This document shows, piece after piece, positions 1 to 8,301 of a stretch of DNA of 64,000 nt. Origin of the DNA: Chitinophaga dinghuensis. GTDB lineage: Bacteria > Bacteroidota > Bacteroidia > Chitinophagales > Chitinophagaceae. The translations under genes were made by a program, and so were the position numbers. The notes under the pieces were generated by a model, which was not told the origin of the DNA, did no database searches, and worked only from the letters and a program-made list of their open reading frames with translations. The stretch lies in contig NZ_QLMA01000002.1 of the NCBI RefSeq assembly GCF_003259435.1, positions 620,001-684,000 of the forward strand. The letters are read 5' to 3'. How positions within the stretch are numbered: position 1 is the stretch's first letter; every line of letters begins with the position of its first letter.

Positions 1-1
1 G

Positions 2-109
2 ATGGTAGCGTCTTCCTGGTATTTCAGAAATAAATATCTCACAATGAACAGTGATACAACGCCCTACATGGGTGGAGGAGAAGTGCAGATTGCTGCCTGA
101 AACAAGGAT
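2..109 (+). CDS. possible C-terminal tail of an unidentified gene entering from the left
   Basis: Frame 2 is open from the left edge to a stop at 107-109 and would encode about 35 residues ending GGGEVQIAA. A strong terminator hairpin starts about 14 bases after the stop, which is the main reason to think a rightward gene ends here. The family is not recognisable from so short a tail and the frame could be fortuitous. Confidence 0.3.
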
Positions 110-122
110 TCAGGTAAAAATA

Positions 123-163
123 AAAAGGTAAATCGTGATTGATTCATGCACGATTTACCTTTT
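123..163. terminator. bidirectional intrinsic terminator
   Basis: Perfect 15-bp inverted repeat (arms 123-137 and 149-163, AAAAGGTAAATCGTG and its complement) with an 11-base loop and T/A runs on both sides. It lies between a possible rightward gene tail and the leftward tatA and can serve both. Confidence 0.85.
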
Positions 164-184
164 CTTATTAGAAGGTAACAGAAA

Positions 185-397
185 CTATTCTTTAGTATCA
201 GTTTCAGCCGCAGGTTTTTTTCTTGGCTCATCTTTCGCGTCTTTGAACTCGCGGATACCGCTGCCCAAACCACGCATCAATTCTGGAATTTTCTTACCAC
301 CAAACAATAAGAGAACTACCACCAGAATCAGCAGTATTTCTTTTCCACCAATTTCCTGCAGAAACAAAAAAGGAATATTCAAGAATGATGTTGTCAT
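185..397 (-). CDS. tatA: Sec-independent protein translocase subunit TatA/E
   Basis: A 70-residue protein with the TatA plan: short N-terminus, one membrane helix at about residues 19-34 ([13 protein letters not shown]), the FGGKKIPEL hinge, the amphipathic helix [14 protein letters not shown] and a charged tail. TatA oligomers form the pore through which folded twin-arginine proteins cross the inner membrane with TatC. Length and the hinge Phe-Gly are typical of Bacteroidota TatA. tatC is not in the window. The gene stands alone and ends at the terminator at 123-163. Confidence 0.93.
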   Translation of the reverse strand: MTTSFLNIPFLFLQEIGGKEILLILVVVLLLFGGKKIPELMRGLGSGIREFKDAKDEPRKKPAAETDTKE

Positions 398-532
398 TAT
401 AACAGATTTTTAGAGTGTTCTTTGTATTTATAAATGGTCAATCAGCACATAAAGTTAGCACGAATTCCGGTTTTTTCAGGTTTTTGCCCGCATATTTCAT
501 GTAATATGCTTAATATATTGTAAATAAATATA

Positions 533-1090
533 TTACGAATTATAAAAAACTATTTCTATCTGATTGTTTTCTGCTTCCAGGCAAGCAATTCTACCATATT
601 CTGTTCTTCTGTCGAAGGATTTTTCCAGTGGCGTACCAGACACATGCGCCAGCAACGCCCGGATGATCCCACTGTGCGTAACAAGTACCGCATCACGACC
701 CTTGGAAATCACCTCATTGAGCATCTCTAGTGCCCGCTGATACAGGTCTTCATAACTTTCTCCATTTGGCACCCTGGTATACACAAAATCGTCCATCCAT
801 TTCTGTAAAGCATCAGGTCCCATATCCTCCCAACGCTGCATCTCCCAGTCGCCAAAGTTTAGCTCCATTAAACGCCTGTCGGTAGTAAAACCGGAACCAT
901 ACAGATAGGTAGCCAGTTTGGAACAACGTTGTAGCGGACTGGCATATACATCCATCGGCTTAGTTGGCATCAAACCCTTGATGCGGGCTGCTTCACTCTC
1001 AAAAGTTGGCGCTACGTCTATATCAGAAAAACCGTAACAAATTCCACGTTCTACGGCCGGCGTGGTATGCCGGATCAGGTATATTTCCAT
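533..1090 (-). CDS. cobC: alpha-ribazole phosphatase (histidine phosphatase superfamily)
   Basis: A 185-residue phosphoglycerate-mutase-like protein beginning MEIYLIRHTTPAVERG; the RHT triplet is the phospho-accepting His motif, and LVTHSGIIRALL near residue 135 carries the second catalytic His. CobC removes the 5' phosphate of alpha-ribazole phosphate or of adenosylcobalamin 5'-phosphate at the end of nucleotide-loop assembly. A longer open frame reaches 1177, but the Met at 1090 is chosen because it places RH at the usual position near the N-terminus. The start lies 16 bases inside cobS, implying translational coupling. It is last in the corrinoid unit. Confidence 0.9.
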   Translation of the reverse strand: MEIYLIRHTTPAVERGICYGFSDIDVAPTFESEAARIKGLMPTKPMDVYASPLQRCSKLATYLYGSGFTTDRRLMELNFGDWEMQRWEDMGPDALQKWMDDFVYTRVPNGESYEDLYQRALEMLNEVISKGRDAVLVTHSGIIRALLAHVSGTPLEKSFDRRTEYGRIACLEAENNQIEIVFYNS

Positions 1091-1851
1091 GCCAAAATAC
1101 AAAAACACAAATATATGACTGTTTCGGAGACCTGTTGTACTGCACCCAGACAATCTCCCGTATATCCGCCTATCCATTTATGCATTAGTCGCGCCATATA
1201 CAGGCGGGCCATGAATAAAGCGAGGACAGTGATCAGTAATGTATAGTTCTGGAGATATAAAGTCACTGCCAGGAAAGGTCCCAGCCCAAATACGCCTGCG
1301 AAAATGAGGTCCTGGGTGCTTATTCCCTTGGCGATAGGCTTAGCCTTACTGTCTTCATCTTCTCTTACATATCGTTGGGTGTAAATGATGGTGAGTGCGG
1401 TGAACCGACTTAACGGTTGTGCGGCAATGATTGCCAGCATCATGATATGTACATGCAGGCACATCAGCGATACCAGTTTAACTGCCATCAGCATAAGGAG
1501 TCCCAACATGCCGTAAGTACCTATCCGGCTGTCCTTCATGATTTCCAGGATGCGCTCTTTGGTCCATCCACCTCCGAAGCCGTCACACATATCTGCGAAT
1601 CCATCTTCATGGAAGGCGCCCGTCACCCAAATGCTAACGCTGAGCGCTAAGAGCACGGTCAGTGGTCGCGGAGCGATGTCGCCGAAGGCCCATACCACCA
1701 GCAACATAAATCCTCCTGTAACCCAGCCTACCAGTGGTAAATACCTGGTGGCTCTGTTCAGTAAATCAGGACTATAGGGTTCGCGTACATGAACGGGAAG
1801 GCGAGTATAGAATTGGAGGGCGGTCAGGAATAGTTGCCATTGCTCCCTCAT
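1075..1851 (-). CDS. cobS: adenosylcobinamide-GDP ribazoletransferase (cobalamin synthase)
   Basis: A 258-residue polytopic inner-membrane protein with the CobS N-terminus (FLTALQFYTRLPV), the acidic motif FHEDGFADMCDGFGGG at about residues 80-95, and the C-terminal GGYTGDCLGA motif. It joins adenosylcobinamide-GDP to alpha-ribazole or its phosphate, the penultimate step of B12 assembly. The start overlaps the cobT stop by 4 bases (ATGA) and the 3' end overlaps cobC by 16 bases. Length is normal for the family. Confidence 0.95.
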   Translation of the reverse strand: MREQWQLFLTALQFYTRLPVHVREPYSPDLLNRATRYLPLVGWVTGGFMLLVVWAFGDIAPRPLTVLLALSVSIWVTGAFHEDGFADMCDGFGGGWTKERILEIMKDSRIGTYGMLGLLMLMAVKLVSLMCLHVHIMMLAIIAAQPLSRFTALTIIYTQRYVREDEDSKAKPIAKGISTQDLIFAGVFGLGPFLAVTLYLQNYTLLITVLALFMARLYMARLMHKWIGGYTGDCLGAVQQVSETVIYLCFCILAWKYT

Positions 1852-2879
1852 ATTGTACGATTTGAAACCTGAGCACTATTGAAGCTGGCCATTTCATTCA
1901 GAAACGCGACTGCATTTTGAATGAGCGGGATCGCCAGGGCAGCGCCAGTACCTTCTCCTAAACGCATATCTAATTGCAACAACGGAGCTACCTTTAACTG
2001 TTGTAACATAGCCTGGTGGCCATTTTCGTTGGAACAGTGAGCGAAAACGCAATATCCGGTAACCGCAGGCTGCATCGCCGCCGCTGCCAGCAGAGCAGCA
2101 GATACGATAAACCCGTCTATCACAATAATCATTTTCAATTCCGCCGCTTTCTGAATAGCGCCGCAAATCATGGCTACTTCAAAACCGCCAAATGCTGCCA
2201 AAGCCTGCATTGGAGAGGCTGGAGCGCCATGCTTGGCTTGTACCTGGCGGAGTACGGCCTTCTTTTGTGCCAGTTGCTGTGGATTGGTACCTGTACCAAT
2301 TCCAGCACAATTATCGATGGGGATGCCTGTAAAATGGCTCATAAGCAATGCGGCAGAAGAAGTATTTCCTATTCCCATTTCTCCAAAGCCTATGGTATTA
2401 CAACCTTCCTGGTGCAAAGCCGCTACTTCAGCAGCGCCTGCATCCAGTGCAAGCTGCAGTTGTTCTAATGACATCGCAGGTTGGTGCAGATAATTCTTTG
2501 TTCCCAATGCAATTTTGCGATCGCGCAATCCAGGATGACCGGCAAACTCATGATTCACGCCTGCATCCACAATTCTCAGTGCCAACTGTTGTTGCCGGCA
2601 GAATACATTGATGGCTGCTCCTCCTTTTAAAAAATTGTAAACCATTTGCGTGGTAACGGCCTGTGGGAAAGGATTTACAAGTCCTTCCGCAGCAATTCCA
2701 TGGTCTCCAGCAAATACTATAATGGCAGGGTTGGTAATTTTAGGCTCCAGGGTTTCCTGGATCAGTCCTGCCTGTAATGCCACCTGCTCTAATTTTCCCA
2801 ATGAACCGGGTGGCTTCGTTTTCTGATCTATCTTTTCTTGCAATGCTTCCCTGAGCACATTAGATACGGGTGTAATCAT
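1848..2879 (-). CDS. cobT: nicotinate-nucleotide--dimethylbenzimidazole phosphoribosyltransferase
   Basis: A 343-residue cytoplasmic enzyme that makes alpha-ribazole phosphate from nicotinate mononucleotide and a lower-ligand base. Visible motifs are KTKPPGSLGKLE near the N-terminus, VFAGDHGIAAEG, GEMGIGNTSSAA, and MRLGEGTGAALA near the C-terminus, which holds the catalytic Glu. It lies 9 bases after cobU and overlaps cobS by 4 bases. The base it activates cannot be told from sequence. Confidence 0.96.
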   Translation of the reverse strand: MITPVSNVLREALQEKIDQKTKPPGSLGKLEQVALQAGLIQETLEPKITNPAIIVFAGDHGIAAEGLVNPFPQAVTTQMVYNFLKGGAAINVFCRQQQLALRIVDAGVNHEFAGHPGLRDRKIALGTKNYLHQPAMSLEQLQLALDAGAAEVAALHQEGCNTIGFGEMGIGNTSSAALLMSHFTGIPIDNCAGIGTGTNPQQLAQKKAVLRQVQAKHGAPASPMQALAAFGGFEVAMICGAIQKAAELKMIIVIDGFIVSAALLAAAAMQPAVTGYCVFAHCSNENGHQAMLQQLKVAPLLQLDMRLGEGTGAALAIPLIQNAVAFLNEMASFNSAQVSNRTI

Positions 2880-2888
2880 CGTTTATTG

Positions 2889-3398
2889 CTATTCTTTTTT
2901 AATCACAACGGGGATACCGGATACCAATAATACAACGGTATTGGCTACACGGGCAATATACTGATTGGCCCAACCCTGTAAGTCTGCAAACTTGCGGGCA
3001 ATGAGAGTTTCGCCGTGTATGCCCATTCCTATTTCATTGCTGACAATTATAAAATTACCGGCTTTTTGATGCAAGGCGTCAATTTCTGCCTGTATGGCGG
3101 TCAGGCTGGCCTGCACATCGTGAGAGGTTTCTTCAAAGATATTGGTAAGCCAAAGGGTAACACAGTCAATAACAACGGTATGCCCATCCAGGGGCAATTT
3201 ACTCACATAACGTTCTTCTTCATAATTGATCCAGGCGGCGCTACGATCGGATTTATGTCTGGCTATCCGCTCTGCGAAATCATCATCCCAGATGCGGGCC
3301 GTGGCTACATATGCCGGATGTGCACTCATCGATAAGGCCAGATTCTGCGCATAGTTGCTTTTCCCTGATCTGACACCGCCTGTGATCAAATATATCAT
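2889..3398 (-). CDS. cobU: bifunctional adenosylcobinamide kinase / adenosylcobinamide-phosphate guanylyltransferase
   Basis: A 169-residue protein starting MIYLITGGVRSGKS, a P-loop at residues 7-14 typical of CobU/CobP. Other family marks are YVATARIWDDDFAERIARH, which holds the guanylylated His region, and SNEIGMGI. The enzyme phosphorylates cobinamide and then activates it with GMP, so a cell can salvage imported cobinamide. It lies 11 bases after the BtuG-like lipoprotein gene and 9 bases before cobT, which ties uptake and salvage together. Confidence 0.95.
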   Translation of the reverse strand: MIYLITGGVRSGKSNYAQNLALSMSAHPAYVATARIWDDDFAERIARHKSDRSAAWINYEEERYVSKLPLDGHTVVIDCVTLWLTNIFEETSHDVQASLTAIQAEIDALHQKAGNFIIVSNEIGMGIHGETLIARKFADLQGWANQYIARVANTVVLLVSGIPVVIKKE

Positions 3399-3409
3399 AT
3401 ATGAAATGA

Positions 3410-4732
3410 TTAGTTGGATACTGGCATCGCCGGGAAGAAATAACCGGTATAGTCTATGCTCTTTTTCAGCGTACCATTAATCGCATTATAAATCAGCAAA
3501 GTGTTCTGCTGACTGTTAGTACCGTATCCTGGTTTCATGGCAGTTACCACCAGCGTAGTATCTCTGGAATTAAAACGAACGCCTGCACCATATAGTTCTT
3601 TGTCTGCCGGTAATTTAACCAGCGGTACAGTCAGCGTAGTATCTATACCAGGTACAAATTTGTAGATATTGGTACCACCGCCATACTGGCCGGTTTGTGC
3701 GAAGTAAATCGCATTTTCATATCTGGAACCGGAGAAAGAACCTGGATTCCAAAAGCCCCAGCTGTCGTAGATGGTGAAAGGAACAGTATAGGCTTTTACA
3801 GCAAGGGTGCTGCCATCGATAGAGTAGAGGTTAGTACCTGTACCTGCCCATACGCGGCCGTCCTGGCTTTTCGCAAAACCTACATCCGCTTTCACTGGTT
3901 TGGCAACAACGGAGAAGTCGCTGATATTCAATACTACCACGCCATCGGTCTGTGTCAGTACGAAAATGTAACTATCTGTTTTTGTCATGCCGCCTGCTTC
4001 GCCGCTAATACCGGCTACTTTAGGACCCAGGGTGAAAGTGGCAAGATTTACCTGGTAAATACCGTCACCGGTACTCAGGAGACCGCGACTGTTATCCACA
4101 CCCAGGAAAGCATGACCTTCTGCCGGTAAAGAAGCAATACGACCGGTTTCTTTCAGGGAGAAAGCATTTGCTGCTACAAAAGCGCCCTGTTTGGAAACCA
4201 TGTATAAAATGTTGTTATGAATGGCGCCATATTCAGTGGTTGTTCCCAGTGTTTTCCCAGGATTTACGCGGCTATACACATTCAGCATCATCGTGTCGTC
4301 GCCATTGCGGTAGAAATTCACACTACCGAGGCCAGGGAAATTACCCTCATTGACAATTAAATAACCATTTTCAAATGGTTCCAGTACTTTAATACGGTAG
4401 TACAAAGGAGATTGCGCATTGCCTGCTGTCACCCTGTAAGAAATGGTATAGTCGCCTCTTTCTGTTGGCTTGAAAAGGAAGCTGGAATCAGTACTTACGA
4501 TGGTACCGTTGACCATCCATTGATAGGTAGGGGTGCCAGCGATATTACTGAGCGCTGGAGATAATTTGAGACTGTCTCCGAGATATATGGTGTCTTTTCC
4601 GTTCGTTATGACTGGGTCAACAACCTGAGGAATGGTGACGCCTGCCTCGTTTTTTTGACAGGCTGTAATTCCCATCATGGCGAATGCTGCCAGTACAAGC
4701 GGCATTTGAAGGGAGCGTGAAAATTTGCGCAT
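3410..4732 (-). CDS. surface lipoprotein with YncE/DUF5074-type beta-propeller, BtuG-like
   Basis: A 440-residue protein with a lipoprotein signal (MGITAC, Cys near residue 25), an Ig-like segment at about residues 40-115 (TPTYQWMVNGTIVSTD), then a repetitive beta-propeller with YLIVNEGNFPGLGSVNFY at its start. In Bacteroides the surface lipoprotein BtuG pairs with BtuB and captures cobalamin and cobinamide with very high affinity. The fold type and the position between btuB and cobU make this a BtuG-like corrinoid binder. The N-terminal Ig-like domain is seen here; ligand binding is inferred. Confidence 0.8.
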   Translation of the reverse strand: MRKFSRSLQMPLVLAAFAMMGITACQKNEAGVTIPQVVDPVITNGKDTIYLGDSLKLSPALSNIAGTPTYQWMVNGTIVSTDSSFLFKPTERGDYTISYRVTAGNAQSPLYYRIKVLEPFENGYLIVNEGNFPGLGSVNFYRNGDDTMMLNVYSRVNPGKTLGTTTEYGAIHNNILYMVSKQGAFVAANAFSLKETGRIASLPAEGHAFLGVDNSRGLLSTGDGIYQVNLATFTLGPKVAGISGEAGGMTKTDSYIFVLTQTDGVVVLNISDFSVVAKPVKADVGFAKSQDGRVWAGTGTNLYSIDGSTLAVKAYTVPFTIYDSWGFWNPGSFSGSRYENAIYFAQTGQYGGGTNIYKFVPGIDTTLTVPLVKLPADKELYGAGVRFNSRDTTLVVTAMKPGYGTNSQQNTLLIYNAINGTLKKSIDYTGYFFPAMPVSN

Positions 4733-4823
4733 GTGCTATTGGTTTATTTTACGATTGTCCCGTGCTATTGACAGATATATTGCTGATGCTACTATCTCCA
4801 GAAGATAGGCCCTAAAATAACTT

Positions 4824-4872
4824 AGAGATTCCAGAGTGCAAAACCGGGGTTCTGCACTCAATGAATCTCTAA
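4824..4872 (-). promoter_or_regulatory. intercistronic stem-loop between DUF6580 and the BtuG-like gene
   Basis: Two nested helices: TAGAGATT at 4824-4831 pairs with 4865-4872, and GAGTGCA at 4835-4841 pairs with 4854-4860. It sits in the only long gap (162 bp) of the corrinoid unit. No T-run follows on the minus strand, so it is more likely an mRNA processing or stability element, or an attenuator, than a simple terminator. I could not find a B12-box in the gap. Confidence 0.5.
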
Positions 4873-4894
4873 ATTAATTGATAGTAATAAGGAA

Positions 4895-5491
4895 TTAATG
4901 CGCAGTGCGCAGTTTTTTGCTTTGTACTGCTACCAGACCGCCAAAGAATACTGCGGAATAGATCAGGGTACCAATGAGGAAGAACCTCATGTAAGGAATA
5001 GCTTGTGCATAGCAGCTGATAAAGCCTGCCATGTCTTTTGTATAAGGTTTACCGGTAGTCAGATCGGTGCTGCCGGCAATCCAAACGCCAAAATCAGATA
5101 CAATCCAATGAACAACTGCCGCTGCTACTGAAGCCAGCACAATATTGCCCACTGCCACTTTCTTAATCATTACCTGACCTACCACTACAACAAGAATGAA
5201 GCTCAGATATGTCCAGTACCAACCGCTGTAAAGCAGACCAGATGCATATTCTTTGTGAAACACCTGCATCAGCACTACATCACTTACAAACAGGGCCAGC
5301 AAAGGAAATACGAAAGATTTCCATTTCTGCTGAAAAGTGGCTCCGCCAAACAGCGCCATAGCGCCTATTGGCGTATACATCGCAATGGGAGACATGCTCG
5401 CATCTGCCCCCAACACAACTCTGATAACTCCTGCTACCAGAATAAACAACAGCAGCAAGCCAAATTGTGGATTAAGATTCTTTAAAGACAT
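4895..5491 (-). CDS. DUF6580-family membrane protein, putative corrinoid-linked transport component
   Basis: A 198-residue polytopic protein with about five or six hydrophobic segments, starting MSLKNLNPQFGLLLLFILVAG and containing SPIAMYTPIGAMALFGGA and SFILVVVVGQVMIKK. The size and layout recall the small substrate-binding membrane proteins of ECF systems. DUF6580 is annotated as a putative transport protein in Bacteroidota. It lies 16 bases after btuB, so a role in moving corrinoid or a precursor across the inner membrane is a reasonable inference. No ATPase or BtuCDF gene is nearby. Confidence 0.7.
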   Translation of the reverse strand: MSLKNLNPQFGLLLLFILVAGVIRVVLGADASMSPIAMYTPIGAMALFGGATFQQKWKSFVFPLLALFVSDVVLMQVFHKEYASGLLYSGWYWTYLSFILVVVVGQVMIKKVAVGNIVLASVAAAVVHWIVSDFGVWIAGSTDLTTGKPYTKDMAGFISCYAQAIPYMRFFLIGTLIYSAVFFGGLVAVQSKKLRTAH

Positions 5492-5507
5492 ATGTTGGTT
5501 TTAGTAT

Positions 5508-7451
5508 TTAAAAGTGAAACTGTAAACCGGCGTTAAAATTAAACCTTCTCGAATTAAATCCGGTAATATCAAAATATTTATAATCTGTTATGTTCCGGAA
5601 TACGGCGAAAATTTTAAGCAAGTTACCAAATTTATATTCACCGTAAAGGTCCAGGTTGTAATAATCTCCCATTGCCACAGGGCCTTCATAGCGCTGTCCG
5701 ATATACTTATAAGCTACGCTGGCATAAAATGCCTTGGTTACCTGGTAGCCCAAACTGGCATTCACGGCATTTTTTGGGATACGGTAGAGATTATAATACG
5801 AAGTATCCTTGCCACCAGCCTGAGGTATCGTTACCCGGCCATCTGTGTAAGTATAGTTAACGGTGAGATGCAAGTCTCTCGTAATATTCCACTCCAGCTC
5901 CGCTTCAGCCCCATATGCTTTCTGACGGTTGGCATTCTGGTACTGAGAGAAATAGGTCACAGGATCAAAATAGAAGATCACCAAATCTTTGGTATTCCGA
6001 TAGAAACCAGTTGCCCGGAAATTCAATTTAGACAGCATCACCTGGTAACCGGCTTCATAACTCAATGTTTGTTCCGGCTTCAGCATCCTGTTGCCATAAC
6101 CCGGGAAATACAGCTGATAAAGGGTGGGAACCTTATAGCCTGATGAAATATTGGCGAAGAACTTATGCCTGTTATCCAGCAGATAAGAAGGGTTAAATGT
6201 AAAGGTGTTATTACCGCCATATAAACTATGATGGTTATATCGGTCGCCAATTTCCAGGTTGAATCCGCCCAGGTTACGCAATAACAGGTCTGCATATCCG
6301 CTGATCTGGTTCACTTTCACACTGTCTGGTGATAACTGGGTATGATATAAGGAAGCGCCTGGAGAATTGAACACCAGGAAATCATTCTGGCTGTCGGTAG
6401 ATCTGGAGTAAGCGGCGCCAGCAACCAATCGTAATTGCGGCAGGAAGTCCACATTTACATAAGCTTCTGCCTGATGGGTGCGGGAGGTGAACAAGGTACT
6501 GTCGAACTTCGCATAGCCGGTAGTGGTCACATATCCGGAATCATTTACGATTTTCCGGTTGTTGGACTGGTAGCTATAGAGTAAATGCAAGGTGCCCTTT
6601 TTAAACTGATAAGTGCCGTGAATGGCATTCAGCATATAATTGAACTTCCCGGTATAATCTTTATCATCCACAAAAGCGCCTTCGTCGAGGGCATGGTGAT
6701 AATTACTGAAGTTGAAAAGGTACTGGAGATTCCAACGTTTGCCGGCTTCCAGTCCCAGTTTGGCGAATACGCTGTGCTGGCGGAATCCATCTTTATCGTA
6801 GTTGGCATGTCCGGTGGTGTCTACGGCATCAGAAAAGCCATCAGCTTTTTCATATTTGTAACCGGCGAGGTAAGAGAATTTACGGAGATGTCCATGCACA
6901 TTGGCGGCTGCCTGCTTGTCGTTGTAGCTGCCATAGCCCAAACTGGCGCCGGCTCCGAATGGTTTGTCGCCTGCCTTCCGGGTGATAATATTAATCACAC
7001 CTGCTACGGCATCGGACCCGTAAAGGGTGGATTGCGAACCTCTCAGGATCTCAATCCTTTCTACTTCTTCCGGCGAAATAAAGTTCAGATCGAATGCGCC
7101 GGAGATCTGGGAGGCATCGCTTACAGGAATACCATCCACCAGTATCAGCACATTTCCCGCGGCTGCTCCGCGCATATACACGATAGGCGTGGTTCCTGGC
7201 GTATTATTCGCGCCGTTAATAACGAGTCCTGTTTGTTGATTCAGGATATCAGAAATGGTTTTGCCACTATTTTTCTGAAGATACTCATGGGAGAGTATAG
7301 TGACTACTTTCCCTGTTTCGCTGGCTTTCTGTGGGCCTTTGGTGGCGGTAACAGTGACGCCCTGTAATTGGCTGATGCGACTACTATCCTGCGCTATGGC
7401 CGTAGCGGTGGCGGATAGTAGCAAGGCTGATAAAATGATTCTCGATGACAT
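5508..7451 (-). CDS. btuB: TonB-dependent outer-membrane receptor, BtuB-like (corrinoid uptake)
   Basis: A 647-residue protein with a signal peptide ending near AIAQ, a TonB-box-like GVTVTATKG close to the mature N-terminus, a plug domain (VYMRGAAAGNVLILVDGIPVSD, IEILRGSQSTLYGSDAVAGVINIIT) and a beta-barrel ending in aromatic Phe (GLQFHF). The size matches BtuB rather than the longer SusC type. It heads the unit with DUF6580, the BtuG-like lipoprotein and cobUTSC, so the substrate is most likely cobalamin or cobinamide. A terminator lies 47 bases upstream and leaves little leader. Confidence 0.88.
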   Translation of the reverse strand: MSSRIILSALLLSATATAIAQDSSRISQLQGVTVTATKGPQKASETGKVVTILSHEYLQKNSGKTISDILNQQTGLVINGANNTPGTTPIVYMRGAAAGNVLILVDGIPVSDASQISGAFDLNFISPEEVERIEILRGSQSTLYGSDAVAGVINIITRKAGDKPFGAGASLGYGSYNDKQAAANVHGHLRKFSYLAGYKYEKADGFSDAVDTTGHANYDKDGFRQHSVFAKLGLEAGKRWNLQYLFNFSNYHHALDEGAFVDDKDYTGKFNYMLNAIHGTYQFKKGTLHLLYSYQSNNRKIVNDSGYVTTTGYAKFDSTLFTSRTHQAEAYVNVDFLPQLRLVAGAAYSRSTDSQNDFLVFNSPGASLYHTQLSPDSVKVNQISGYADLLLRNLGGFNLEIGDRYNHHSLYGGNNTFTFNPSYLLDNRHKFFANISSGYKVPTLYQLYFPGYGNRMLKPEQTLSYEAGYQVMLSKLNFRATGFYRNTKDLVIFYFDPVTYFSQYQNANRQKAYGAEAELEWNITRDLHLTVNYTYTDGRVTIPQAGGKDTSYYNLYRIPKNAVNASLGYQVTKAFYASVAYKYIGQRYEGPVAMGDYYNLDLYGEYKFGNLLKIFAVFRNITDYKYFDITGFNSRRFNFNAGLQFHF

Positions 7452-7497
7452 TTGCTTAATTAATAAAAGATATGATGGATCATATGTAATAAAAAAA

Positions 7498-7521
7498 GCA
7501 GGATAAAGTTTTATCCTGCTT
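7498..7521. terminator. intrinsic terminator after the TPR gene
   Basis: Perfect inverted repeat AGCAGGATAAA / TTTATCCTGCT with a two-base loop, preceded by seven A and followed by TTTAAATATTTT, so it can act on either strand. It separates the TPR gene from the downstream btuB unit, which implies that btuB has its own promoter or depends on read-through. Confidence 0.8.
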
Positions 7522-7553
7522 TAAATATTTTATATAGAAGACAGATTGACCAA

Positions 7554-8204
7554 TCAACCTGGCATTCTTGAAATATACTTATCCATTTCCTTGATCTGGT
7601 TAACGATCTGGGAAGTGGTAGGTTTTTGCGCTTTTGCTCTGCGGAAGTATTCTTTGGCAGATTTGAAGTCGCGGCGTGACATAGCGATAGAAGCGAGTGT
7701 CAGCAGGGCAGCAGCGGTATTTTCCTTATCAGGAAGGCCCATACGCAATGCTTTTTTCAGATTTTGATCAGCAGTTTTGAGATCTTGTTTCTGATAAGCG
7801 ATGGTACCGAGCTGGAAGTACTGCATGCCTTCGTATTCTTTCATCGGGCTACCGGACTGAATACTCTGACGGATAGTAGCTTCTGCTTTATCCAGGTCAT
7901 TGGTGTACATCGCCATATTGCTCTGCATGAAGAAATATACGGAACGAATAGGTTTATACAGCAGTTTAGGGAATTTAACCTGGTTCATCAGGGCAGTAGC
8001 TCTTTCGAGATCGCCCGCTTCAACAGCTTCCTGTACCAGACGCATTGGACCGAACATCAGGTGTGTTACAATGCAAATCACCGCCAACACCAGCAAAATG
8101 GTAGCTTCCCACCAGCCGATTGTTGCACCAAGGATAATACCGCCTATCAACAGGACGATACCTATTGGGAAACGATATAGAATAAAAAAGTTAAATGCTT
8201 TCAT
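7554..8204 (-). CDS. membrane-anchored tetratricopeptide repeat protein
   Basis: A 216-residue protein with two membrane helices near the N-terminus (about residues 10-30 and 33-52) followed by TPR-like helices, with clear units around YFQLGTIAYQKQDLKTADQNLKKAL and LASIAMSRRDFKSAKEYFRRA. The soluble part probably faces the cytoplasm and acts as a protein-interaction scaffold. The partner is unknown. A perfect TAnnTTTG promoter element lies about 43 bases upstream. Confidence 0.75.
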   Translation of the reverse strand: MKAFNFFILYRFPIGIVLLIGGIILGATIGWWEATILLVLAVICIVTHLMFGPMRLVQEAVEAGDLERATALMNQVKFPKLLYKPIRSVYFFMQSNMAMYTNDLDKAEATIRQSIQSGSPMKEYEGMQYFQLGTIAYQKQDLKTADQNLKKALRMGLPDKENTAAALLTLASIAMSRRDFKSAKEYFRRAKAQKPTTSQIVNQIKEMDKYISRMPG

Positions 8205-8246
8205 GGAAAATCTATTCGTAATTCACTTATTTCTAATACGAGGCAG

Positions 8247-8254
8247 CAAAGATA
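8247..8254 (-). promoter_or_regulatory. -7 promoter element of the TPR gene
   Basis: TATCTTTG on the minus strand matches the Bacteroidota consensus TAnnTTTG exactly and lies about 43 bases before the start codon. The -33 region is poor, so strength is uncertain. Confidence 0.5.
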
Positions 8255-8301
8255 AATAAAAAAAGTGCCTTTAAAGTCCCGGACCTGTGTCTCCCAAAAG
8301 A

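Noticed and set aside
7452..7553. Cobalamin riboswitch upstream of btuB
   Set aside because: The gap is 102 bases and holds a terminator; too short for the roughly 200-nt aptamer, and no B12-box is seen.
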